Shown: one piece after another, positions 9,902 to 19,329 of the stretch
How the letters are laid out: the number at the start of each line of letters is the position of its first letter
Position numbering within the stretch: the first letter of the stretch is position 1
DNA from: Ophiostoma sp. CBS 140.51
Taxonomy: Eukaryota; Ascomycota; Sordariomycetes; Ophiostomatales; Ophiostomataceae
Length of the DNA stretch: 43,159 nucleotides
Direction of reading: 5' to 3'
NCBI GenBank assembly: GCA_029298735.1
Contig: JANSLP010000275.1
Span: forward strand, 1-43,159
The notes under the pieces: model-generated
What the model was told of the DNA's origin: nothing
Database searches by the model: none
The model's input: the letters and a program-made list of their open reading frames with translations, nothing else
Made by a program: the position numbers and the translations under genes

Positions 9902-12900
9902 GGCGAGGACGGAATGAAATGAACGTTGATATTGTAGCGAGTGTTGTGATAGAAATCAAATAAAGCGAGTGATGGGTAACGAGTGTCGAGGTAGATGGTA
10001 TTTGATGTGAACTTCGATCAAGCCATGAACGAACGGACGAGGAAGGAAAGGAAAGAAAATCAAAATAAAACGAGAGAAGGGAAACGAGAGTGTGAAGCGA
10101 GAGTATGGAAAAGAATTAGTAAGGAGAGTAAAAGGAGAAGAAGAAAATATTAGAGCTCCCAAGACCACTCCAGGAAAACAGATCTCAGTCGATCAGAAAA
10201 CCTTATTATGGATGGCTGGCCAGATCGTGCATCACGAGGAGGAGGAGGAAAAAGAAGAGAGGGGAGAGGAAGGTAGGAAAGTGGTGAAACGAAAACAGAG
10301 TATGGGGAAGGGGATACAACTCAGAGGAGGCAGGACACAGGAGATGGTTGAAAAGGTGAAGGCAGGTGAAGGTGCGTGGAATAGCTAGAGTGCACCACAC
10401 GGAGGAGGCTATGCTGGCATATGGATAGCTGGAAAGCTACGAGATATGGAGTGCAGGTCAATACGGAGCTCGCATATCCGAGAAGAGAAGATGGCTAGAA
10501 AGACAAACTGCAGTCACTGGGTTCTGTATTACGAACGGCGTACGACTTCATGAGGCACCACCAGGCCCAGAATGCCTACGAAGAGAGCCACGACAAACTA
10601 CGCCAGATCGTGGCGTGTCGAGATCGTGCTCCGAGCTGTCCGTGAAGTCATGTTCAGTGGATTCAGTGTACTCGAGCAGGTATTTTACGAGAATCGTGGG
10701 CAAACATAATGGGTGATCATAGCATATTATTTGCATCGAAATATCACTCTTGACAGTACACGAGCGGTTTCTGTACGAGAATATGAGGTCGGGACTTGGA
10801 GGACTAACACGAGAGAGAGCGGAAAGTCGACTTCGGCACTAGAGAGACAGCGAAAGTGGACTCTTGTTGTAAGTGGGGGCCGCCATAGTGTGGTGGTGCG
10901 TGCGTATGTGTGTTCGTTATCAACGACGAAGAGGGTGGAGGACAAGATGGGTGCACGAAGGATGCAACAACACCCAAAAAGAGACCAGAAAGAGGTGAAA
11001 AGAGGTCGAAAAATATAAACTTGTTAGTGCGGCTGAGCTGAAAAGAGAGACAACTCTGTGAGAGAGAACCAAAAAATCGAGAGAGGAAAGAAACGGAGAC
11101 AGCTGGATGGTGGACCGTGGTGGACTACGGTGGAGACGGAAGGGTCCACCATTTTGGTGCCATTTTGGTGTGGTTTGCTGGTGCTCTGGCTGCATAGGTT
11201 GACGTACGTTATCTACGTCGTCGAAAAGGGGGGCCGCCAGACAGACGAGCTAGCAAAAAGGCGAGAGAAAAAAGAGAGCAAAAAAAAAAGATGTCTGTCA
11301 AATTACGACTCATGATGGAGGGTAGGAAAAAAGGCGCCAGCAGTAAATCTGGCAGACCTTAGCCCAAAATCAACATCATCTGTCGAATGACACTCCTCCA
11401 GGACCTGACCCTATCTTTCAGTGTCCGTCGACGGCGACGAGCGGCGTCGAAAGTCGAGGATCGATTTTGATTTATTTTTGGCATTTCCCTTTCCATTATC
11501 CTTTGTCTGCTTTTCAAAGTTCAAGTGTTCTTTCTCATATTTGTTTTCGACTTCCAATATCTCCTTTTCACTCGTTGATTTCACGTCGCGATCTTTGCTT
11601 TACGTCGTATCTCTGGCACGCACATTGACGCAAAAAGAAACAAAAGCCGTTGCAGGGGTTGTCTCGCCTTATTTAAAGATTTGGGGTCTGGCACGGGTCT
11701 GTCCACATTCCTTTCTTTCAGCTACTGCCACTGTCAGCCTGCCAGTATCTGTCATATCTTGCCCTCCTTTCCCACACTCTCTTCCTTGTCTCTCCCCTTT
11801 CTCGGCTTGCTCACTTCCCGTATCTCTCCTCCATCTTGACGAAGGCCTCTCCCGCCGTCGTATCTTGGATGGGCCAACATGGGCCAAAATGGCCAAAGAT
11901 ACGCAGATACCGAGCAGGGGCCACAAGGCGGACAGGCCAAGATTCAAGACAAGACAAGGCCGCACTGAGACCAGGCTGGCTGAGCACTCGACGCCCATCT
12001 CTCAGTACTCTGTATCCTCTGTATCGCGATATCAAGATAGATCGGCGCCACGTTCATCTGACCCTGGTCTGCCACTTTTCTTTTTGCTCCCCTTTCGGAA
12101 GTCCGTGTGCCCTGATTTACAAGTACACAATAACACACTCCTGCGTAAATTACGGGAAATCGGCCACTGTTCAGTGCGCCTCTTCATGCTGCTCATGCTG
12201 CTCAATGCTGCATGTCTCTCCTTCTCATGCACCCTCTCAACTTTCTTTATCTCTACGTTCTGGCGATTGCATTCTGTTTAGTTTCATTTGGCCTCTTGCA
12301 ACCTCTTTAAACTGCAGTCTGCTCGCCATCTCTTTTTATTCCCATCGCGGTCACCGCGCAACCCCTGCCCTTGCATTCTCGTTCTTCACTGCCGTTGGTT
12401 GCCCCTGTACCCTGCCTCTGCCTCTTTCTTCTTACCCTGTGAGAGTTCGTCCCAGATCCATACAAACAATGTCACTGCTTTGCCCACACGACTACTTTTG
12501 CTCCATTTTTGTCCAGGCGGTCTCGTTGGTCTAGTTCGTGGTCTCCAGCTCGATCCACTAACACGCACCCCTGCTCGTCGTCCTCGCGGCTTATCTACGC
12601 CCAAAACTTCGTCAACCAATGACGCAAGCCCCGCGCAAAATCCAGACCACGAACACAGAAAAAAAAAAAGAAAAAAAAAGAAAACACGGACAACTTACAT
12701 CAGAACATCCGTTTGCTCGTGTTCGTGTCAAAAAAGGTAGCCAAAAAGCAACCCGGATGACATCTCTTTGATTCGCCAAAAAAACCCGGCGTCTTCAGTG
12801 GAGATTTGTAACAGAACGTAAAAAGACAGTCCGAAAACAAAGGGGCGAATACCTGCCTTTATATCCACAGCTGTCGTAGACAATACTCGTAGACATACCC

Positions 12901-13372
12901 GTAGACAGATGCTCGGAAACGGCCATAATATGGCAGACTATTGTTTCGACTATCATAGTCACAGCCGGAAGCTGCAAAGAGTCCCGCCACACTGGATCTT
13001 AACGGTGCATGATAGATGATTGCGCCCCTTTTTCTTTTGTATCTTTTTCTATTCTTGTTTTCCCGGGTAGCACTCTGCCTAATATTATGCATAGTATTAT
13101 CTGTTACTGTATGACCTTCCCATAGCAAGTACAAGCAACCTGCATAGACTGGGCATACTCCAGCCTTGGTACAGACAGAAACAAGACCGACAATCAACGG
13201 TATCGCAGCAAACACACGCGGCTGTGATTTCTTCCACTCGCTTCACCGTCGACGTTGTCGACCGCCTTTCGTTTTGTTGGCCGGTAACCACTCGTTTCAC
13301 GTCACTTGCTTCCTTTATCGTCACAGTCACTCGTTTATATCGTGCACTTTGTGCACATCGATCTCATCAACC
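9902..13372. other. Long gene-poor region with a purine/pyrimidine strand switch
   Basis: No convincing coding sequence was found. From about 10020 to 11300 the plus strand is mostly A/G-rich (10230-10300 and 11040-11300 are striking). From about 11460 to 12530 it is C/T-rich, with a second A-rich tract at 12657-12685. This is what two diverging pyrimidine-rich leaders would look like, one toward the glycosyltransferase (minus) and one toward the GH12-like gene (plus). Plus-strand ORFs such as 11421-12281 have a composition set by the C/T bias and show no domain. Confidence 0.45.
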
Positions 13373-14713
13373 ATGATCGTCGGTCTACTCCTCTCCGTCC
13401 TTAACGTCGGCCTCGTTGCCGTCCCCATTGGCGGCGCCATCGGTACTCTCGCTGGCATTGACTACTACCGCCGCCAACACGGCCTGGCACCGCTCTGGTC
13501 CGGTGGTGACGATGATGGCGGTGGCGGCAGTGGAGGATATGGCGGAGGCAGTGGTAGCAGTGGTGGTTCCGGCGGCGGCAACAGCAGCGGCAACTACACC
13601 GGATGGGACGGCGACAAGCCCAATGCCACCACCGTTGTCGGCGGTGTCACCATCTCCGAGTACTGCCAGCAGTACAACTCTATTCTCGTCAACACGACGA
13701 CGGGACAAAATTACACCTGTATGTTTTTTTATCGACCCCCTTATCTAGCCCCTACATGCTGACCATCAGTGAACCCCAACGCATGGGGTTGGACCGAGTC
13801 GGATGGCGGCGGCCTGTGCCTTAATGTCACTACCTACAACAATGAAACGTATGCGACCAACACGACGGCGCCCGCTTGGTCGGCTACATGGCAGTACGAT
13901 GAAGGGTCCGCTGACCAGCCTGTGCATGCCTACCCCAACATTATTATTGACGGCGACGTGCTGCCGGTGAAGCTGGGCAAGGTCGGCATGATGCGTCTGG
14001 ATGTGCAGTGGGCCTATGTTGATGCCGGTGTGGCCGTAGTCGGTACCATTCCGACATCTACCAAGACGTCGTCGACAAAAGCGACAACTGCGACGGCCAA
14101 AACGGCCGCCACGACCACAGGCACCGGGACGGTTGCAACCACACTGGCAACGACTGCGACAACACCAACCGCTGCCGCTTCCGCCGTTGAGTCCTCATCC
14201 TCCTCCTCTGCCGAGGCAGCCGCTCCTTTGTCGACGATTGGCACAACAAAGGCCGCCACCGTCGCTGCTCGCTCTGTCAACGACGTCACCTTCTCGGCCA
14301 ACGTCGCCGTCGACATGTTCTTTGATGCCGACTCTGATCTGGCCGGCCTCACTGCCAATGCCACCTACGAGATCATGGTCTGGCTTGCCCAGTTTGGCGA
14401 GTACACCGACCCCATCGGTTATGCAGAAGGCATCGTCGCTTCGCAAGTTGTGGCAGACGTCAACTTTACACTCTATGCCGGCACCAACGACAAGGAGCAG
14501 CATGTCTTGACGTGGATTGCCGAGGATGCTGCACCCAAGTTCAACGGCAGTTTGTTGCCACTCATCACTGGTCTGGCAACGGCCAACGCCTCGCTCACAA
14601 AGTATCCAACATCCACCGACTACCTGGGCTACTTTGCCTTTGGTTCCGAGGCATACTACTCGGCAGATGAAGTAACGTTTGATGTTGAGCGGTTGTCGAT
14701 GGATATTTGGTAG
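13373..14713 (+). CDS. GH12-family (endoglucanase/xyloglucanase-like) protein, membrane-anchored, with internal low-complexity insert
   Basis: Exons 13373-13718 and 13770-14713 with a 51-nt intron (GTATGT donor, GCTGAC branch) give 429 residues. Residues 1-28 are hydrophobic and look like a signal anchor, followed by YYRRQ, an acidic patch and a Gly/Ser-rich linker (about 44-74). The rest matches the GH12 jelly-roll order: NPNAWGW, SATWQY, NVAVDMFF, then the nucleophile strand YEIMVWL (Glu316) and FGSE (acid/base Glu409). These enzymes hydrolyse beta-1,4-glucan or xyloglucan with retention. Residues about 207-285 form a Thr/Ala/Ser-rich stretch lying between two core strands, which classical compact GH12 enzymes lack. 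Many Asn-X-Ser/Thr sites suggest a secretory route. ATG 13373 is preferred over upstream in-frame ATGs because the hydrophobic anchor begins there. The fold call is firm; activity is not certain. Confidence 0.82.
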
Positions 14714-14949
14714 GAGAGAAGATAGACTTTTCTTTTATTTCTTGTGTTTCTGTTATGTTGGATTATATACACGGTGTAGACTACTTATACTGGGATGGAG
14801 TTGTTGTTTTCATTCATATTGTTTTTCATCCTTTTATGTTCGATCTTGAGTGTTCTGTATATCCCATCGCCTTTTCTTTGTTTCCACTTAGTTCATGTCT
14901 CTATTTACCAAATTAATTTTAATATCCCAAGTTGAGATGAAAGAACCTA

Positions 14950-15181
14950 TTAACTCGCCTTCATCGCCTTCGCCTTCGCCTCCGCCTCTTCAAAACCATG
15001 ACAGAGGATGGGTACCTGTATGTGGAGATGCAATGCTATGATCCAAGTTAGAGCCAACATAGGGATCCAACTTGCGGAATGAGCAGTGTCCATATCGTCG
15101 CCAGTCAACTATGTTCACATCATCAGCCTCGCCACCAACCTTGTAACTTGCTTGAAGCTCGTCTGCTGCTCTCAGAAAAGA
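14950..15181 (-). pseudogene. Possible remnant of a minus-strand gene, family not recognised
   Basis: Codons 15181 down to 14990 form a 63-residue open stretch of protein-like composition, with segments such as ADDVNIVDWRRYGHCSF and KLDPYVGSNLDHSIASPHTG. In another frame the following bases read FEEAEAKAKAMKAS and stop at 14950, which looks like a genuine charged C-terminus. I see no start codon and no good intron linking the two frames. This may be a decayed 3' end of a gene or chance. It overlaps the promoter area of the plus-strand small ORF. Confidence 0.3.
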
Positions 15182-15182
15182 T

Positions 15183-15190
15183 TATAAATA
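15183..15190 (+). promoter_or_regulatory. TATA box (TATAAATA) upstream of a small ORF
   Basis: TATAAATA is followed by GCCCC and a C/A-rich stretch up to ATG 15343, 160 bp downstream. The layout is that of a core promoter with an untranslated leader. Confidence 0.4.
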
Positions 15191-15342
15191 GCCCCGGTTT
15201 CTCCTCCAGAACGTAAGAATGGAAAATCTTCCCTCTTCCACAAGCCATGGTCCGATACCGACAACCACAAGCACGCATCTACGAAAACAAAAGAAAACCA
15301 ACAACACACGAAACCCAAAACAACCACCTCACGACCGCCAAA

Positions 15343-15450
15343 ATGACCAAGGACGTCAAGGCCGCTCAGCCAGAGCCCCAGCCCGACATCCCACCGTCAC
15401 CCGGCCCGCCTCCCGAGAACCCTCTGCCTGATGTGCCGGGGCAAAAGTAG
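15343..15450 (+). CDS. Small Pro-rich ORF (35 residues), hypothetical
   Basis: This short ORF follows a TATA box and a C/A-rich leader typical of expressed fungal genes, and its ATG has a favourable AAAATG context. The product starts MTKDVKAAQPEPQPDIPP and continues Pro/Gly-rich to PDVPGQK. It has no signal peptide, cysteines or known domain. The frame is open from 15247. I do not recognise the family; it could equally be an upstream part of a noncoding transcript. Confidence 0.3.
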   Translation: MTKDVKAAQPEPQPDIPPSPGPPPENPLPDVPGQK

Positions 15451-15995
15451 GAAGCTTCAATAACTGCAGCCGTTGCCGTCTCGACAAACTTTCAGCACAA
15501 TGATACGCCATGCTGCATGAGGCTACGACGTGTTATTCAAGGCTCGGGATGGGAATAGGAGCAGGGATAGGGCAGGGATATGAGCGTTGATTTGGACATC
15601 TGGTATCGTCGGTAATTTCGGTAGATAGCGCGAATAAATTACTTTCAATTATCTCGGCACGTATTTCTTTAGATTTTATTCGGATCTTATAAAGTTAAGT
15701 GCGACTTTCTAGGTTTTATTGTGGGTTTTCCATACATGTTCTAAACATGAAACTATATATATGAATATATATTTTCGAATGAAAATCTGAAAAATAAAAT
15801 TGTTTTTTACATCGTGTACGACCACCCAAGCGCAGCCAATGGCCAGCATATTTTATACATTAGTGAGCTAATCACTTCCTTTGCACTTGTTTGCATCATG
15901 ACGAGGAACTGTGCTATGGTGATAAAGTCAGGCAGTGGCAAGGGCGGCCACTGATAACTTCCTACTTTGTTCTTCTAGAAGGGTTCTCAAAAAAG

Positions 15996-16002
15996 TATAA
16001 AT
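15996..16002 (+). promoter_or_regulatory. TATA box (TATAAAT) upstream of the CaaX-ending small ORF
   Basis: TATAAAT is followed by GGGGCCC and a pyrimidine stretch, much like the element at 15183. ATG 16030 lies only 34 bp downstream and ATG 16166 lies 170 bp downstream. Confidence 0.35.
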
Positions 16003-16029
16003 GGGGCCCTTCTCCTTGCAAACAAGAAA

Positions 16030-16221
16030 ATGAAGACAACTTCTTTCACCACCACCAACTTCGAAATTATCACAACCTCACTTCACACACCGCGATTTAA
16101 ACATAACCGAACACCAACAAACTTCACCCCGTTCCCTACTTCAACTCCGTTCCCAGATCGCAAAGATGGGCCGGAGACTCGCCCTAGTTCGGGTGATAGC
16201 TCATGCTGTGTCATTTTGTAA
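16030..16221 (+). CDS. Small ORF (63 residues) ending in a CaaX box
   Basis: The predicted peptide is Thr/Pro/Phe-rich and ends in SSCCVIL. CVIL fits a CaaX prenylation box; Leu at the last position usually favours geranylgeranylation. A second Cys directly before it could be palmitoylated, as in small GTPase tails. Very short CaaX peptides in ascomycetes include lipopeptide mating pheromone precursors, but this one lacks their usual short length and the aromatic residue common before the Cys. The ATG lies so close to the TATA box that it may fall at or before the transcription start, which weakens the call. Confidence 0.25.
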   Translation: MKTTSFTTTNFEIITTSLHTPRFKHNRTPTNFTPFPTSTPFPDRKDGPETRPSSGDSSCCVIL

Positions 16222-16942
16222 ATCGGGCATGTTTTTTTGTGGGGGTAGTTCGTCGCCATCCGTAAGGACGATATGCGTTGACTTCAAGTTAACTGATTTT
16301 TTCATCGTTGATTTTTTATTTCATGATGCAGAACAATACAACATCAAAACCTTTTTGAACTCTTTCGGAAATTGTATGTCAAATGTGTGAGCAGGAACTA
16401 TGTTCTTAATCAAGTAGGTTCGGTCAAGTTGCAGTTAGAATTGTAGTCTGTCATATGCCGACAGTCGTGTTTGTCGTAACTGCTTCTTGTAAGGCTGAGA
16501 AAATGTGGGGTAGCTCTTCGTACTCTGTTTAATACGGCGTATTACGTCGATGTCGATCCTTGCCTTTTAGTGCCGTTTCGCCCTCACTGTTTCTCCAACT
16601 TGCGCCTTCTTCGTCCTGTAAGCTCTCCACTTTAATGGCAACTTCACCATTCTTGTTGGACAAACGGCAGAACCGGTTCACAGGTTCCATGATCGACGCA
16701 AACCCGTGCGGCCTGACATGGGAGTTACGCGTAAATCCGTCGACAAGCTTTCTGGAGGGCGGCAGTTTCAGGAACAGCTATTACTCTAACAACATATATA
16801 ATCTAGCTTGGACCTCACTTGTCTCTCCTTTCGATCCAAGCATCCTTAATTGCACTTGCATCTACATAGACATACCTCTACAATACCACCCGGCATACGA
16901 CACAACCGCACAATACCGCCTCCTCTACTGCACACATCTACC

Positions 16943-17674
16943 ATGGCCGACGCAATCGCCAGAAAGACCATCCCTTCGCCGGGCACACCACCTAACGTCA
17001 AGGCCGATGCACAGAAAATCTTTGACGTCCTGCATGGCGGTGGCCTTGCGCTGATGCCCACAGAGGTGGGCTACGCCCTGATTGCCTCCTCAAAAGAGGC
17101 GATTGAGCGCTCCTTTGCAGCAAAGAAACGCAGTCCCAGCCATACCCAGGGCATCCTGGGCACAGTCGGCCTGCACAAGAAGGTGCACGTCCTGCCTGAA
17201 GAGACACACGAAATGATCCGTGTGCTGCACCAGGACTTGGATCTGTCGTTTGGTGTCGTCGCGCCTTTCCGGAAAGACGCGCCTGTGCTGCAACACCTTT
17301 CGGCCGCAACACTGGCCAACGTCACCAAGGCTGACGGCACGGCGAACATGTACATTGGTGGGAGTTCACTGTTGCTAGAGTTGGGGCGGATCAGCGACGA
17401 AGTCGGCGAACTGTTGCTGGGCTCAAGTGCCAACATTACCGGTAGCGGCCAAAAGTTCCGGTTGGAAGACATGGACCCCGAGATCTTGGAAGCTGCCGAC
17501 ATTATTGTCGATTATGGGTTGCAGCGGTACCATGTCTACAAGGGACGGGCGTCGACCATGATTGACTTTGCCAACATGAAGACGCTGCGAGTGGGCTCGT
17601 CATATGAGCTGATCCGGGAGCGGATGCACAAGTTCTGGGGTATTGAGCTGGAGGCGGATCCCGATTATCCTTAG
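16943..17674 (+). CDS. Stand-alone YrdC/Sua5-type domain protein
   Basis: A single exon of 243 residues. Visible motifs of the YrdC fold are the nucleotide pocket strand PTEVGYAL (39-46), the basic KKR (61-63) followed by SPSHTQG, and the SSAN motif (161-164) of threonylcarbamoyl-AMP synthases. Sua5/YrdC enzymes make threonylcarbamoyl-AMP from threonine, bicarbonate and ATP for tRNA t6A37. This protein has no C-terminal Sua5 domain, and its middle part diverges from the housekeeping enzyme, so it is more likely one of the extra fungal YrdC-domain proteins of unknown substrate. The ATG at 16943 sits in ACCATGG after a C/A-rich leader. The open frame continues upstream to 16850, but that part is leader-like. 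Confidence 0.82.
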   Translation: MADAIARKTIPSPGTPPNVKADAQKIFDVLHGGGLALMPTEVGYALIASSKEAIERSFAAKKRSPSHTQGILGTVGLHKKVHVLPEETHEMIRVLHQDLDLSFGVVAPFRKDAPVLQHLSAATLANVTKADGTANMYIGGSSLLLELGRISDEVGELLLGSSANITGSGQKFRLEDMDPEILEAADIIVDYGLQRYHVYKGRASTMIDFANMKTLRVGSSYELIRERMHKFWGIELEADPDYP

Positions 17675-17779
17675 ATTGCGTTGGAGGAAAGAGGAGCATA
17701 TAGAAGTATAGACACTATAGCAAAACTTGAAATTGATCCACATGTATTTATCAACAAGGACCTCTTGCTCAACCGTGCG

Positions 17780-18287
17780 CTACTTTGCCACCAACTGTTC
17801 CGCCTCGATCAGTTTTTGTAACCGTCCATCACTCGCATACTTTTTCAACGCCGTCACTCGTCAAGTTTCCCAGTCTTGGTTAACACCAAACACTTGCAGA
17901 AGTGCCTTTGCCAGTGGTAAGGCATATTCCCACTCCTTTTCATGTGCTAGACTCCAAGAAAAGCGTCTCACTCGCTCGTCGGTCGAGTATTGTGCCAGCC
18001 CGGGCACCTTTTCTGCCAGTGCAGCTGCCAGCACCTTATCATCCTCTGTCAATCCGACCTCGCCACCATAGAGGGCGCTCATATCGGCCGTGACCAGTGA
18101 GATCCTCCAGCTCGGCGAGAACTTGGGCGACAAATTTGGCATCTATCTCGGTTTCTGCACAAGTGTGAAATGAGGGTTGTAAATGCGCGGCGCAGAGATA
18201 TCTCTCGTACTTGTCGCATCCGCCACTGTCCCGGACATTTGGCCGACCGCATATCGGTACAGAGCAGGTGAAGAATCGAGGTGTCAT
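17780..18287 (-). pseudogene. Broken gene with a Cys/His-rich N-terminus
   Basis: Frame one (18287 downward) gives a Cys/His-rich start: CSVPICGRP, CDKYERYLCAAHLQPSFHTC. It leads into DAKFVAQVLAELEDL. Near 18075-18100 the sense shifts to a second frame: LVTADMSALYGGEVGL, then SWSLAHEKEWEYALPLAKAL. That frame meets an in-frame TGA at 17863-17861 but keeps making sense beyond it (RVTALKKYASDGRLQKLIEAEQ) to a stop at 17780. One frameshift and one nonsense codon make this a pseudogene. The Cys/His start and ALYGG stretch recall the N-terminal part of some fungal proteins with a phosphotransferase (APH) domain, but the kinase part is absent, so the family is tentative. Confidence 0.5.
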
Positions 18288-18365
18288 TTGTCTTATGCAG
18301 TTTTGAGGAGTGATGCAGCACGCAGAAAAAGCTGCACGTTCGGCTCAGCAAATGATGCGCATTAG

Positions 18366-19329
18366 ACCTGAAAATGGCCCCTAAATCTCATGCATGAAGT
18401 TACGAGGTGTTGCAGAGAGTATGCTGCAACGGTATTGCAGTTGGGAGTTCTCAAAACTGCATGAGCCATACTATTATTATAAAAAAAAGAAAAAAAAAGA
18501 ATAGGATCTACTACGACAATAGCAATAAATACAGCGACGAATCGAGTAGCTCGAGGTATGTAAGTGGGATTTTACGCCATAGCTTTGTTATCCAGGCGTT
18601 AATAAAGCTTACATCGTAATTGTCCAAAGGTAAAATGAACAACTCAATTGGACATTCTATTGCTTATTGTTTGTGACGAGATTATGCATCCAATTGAAAC
18701 ATGCGTGTGCCATAAACAACCTGCTTTTGGAAGTTAGGCGACATCTGCAACTAACAGACGGCAGCCTACAGAGCAAACAGTCTTTCTTTCTGGTCGCTTC
18801 CAAAAAGAATCAACCAACGGCTCCAACAACTCAGCTGATGGTGGAGTATTGACATCCAATAGAACATCTTGCAAGGCGCTTTCGCGTGCAGCAAACAACC
18901 AACGAACCGACCTCCAAAATCGACTGACATGACTCACCAAAAACGGACCTGTCGTGCAACATTGGCCGGGCGCACAACGCAAACGACACAATCGACGCAA
19001 TGGAGGCGAAACCTTGCATTTCAGTGTGTGCAGAAGCGTGGTTTTGCTCAATTGGCCGTTTGCTCCATCGTTCATTCGTTCATTCGTTCATTCGTTCACG
19101 TCCACACCCTCTTCCCGACGACTTTGCTCACTGGCCGTTCGTTTCGATAAAAGAAACGAGCGACCGCCAACCCCGCCATTTCTCGTTCTCTTCTTTCTCA
19201 CTTTCATTCTTTCCAGAGTTTTGACGAGCAACAATTAATCGTCATCTGAAATTGCGATAAAACAACACACGATCAACATTCAGACAACGGACACAAACAA
19301 CCCCACATCAACAGACCAACTCACAGATC
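18366..19329. other. Upstream region and leader of the Argonaute gene
   Basis: No gene was recognised. The 5' part is A/T-rich (A-rich run at 18480-18500). The 3' part, from about 19060, is C/T- and then C/A-rich, fitting promoter and 5' leader of Argonaute. Confidence 0.45.
19071..19100 (+). repeat. 8-bp tandem repeat (TTCATTCG)
   Basis: Three perfect head-to-tail copies of TTCATTCG followed by a partial copy (TTCACG), about 230 bp upstream of the Argonaute start codon. Confidence 0.7.

Noticed and set aside
11421..12281. A 286-codon plus-strand ORF in the gene-poor region
   Set aside because: Its composition follows the C/T strand bias, no domain or signal is seen, and neighbouring frames are equally open; more likely leader or noncoding sequence.
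12657..12685. A-rich tract as a possible retrotransposon poly-A tail
   Set aside because: No coding remnant or target-site duplication was seen around it.
19138..19160. Small inverted repeat (CGTTTC/GAAACG) in the Argonaute leader as a regulatory hairpin
   Set aside because: The arms are very short and such repeats are expected by chance.
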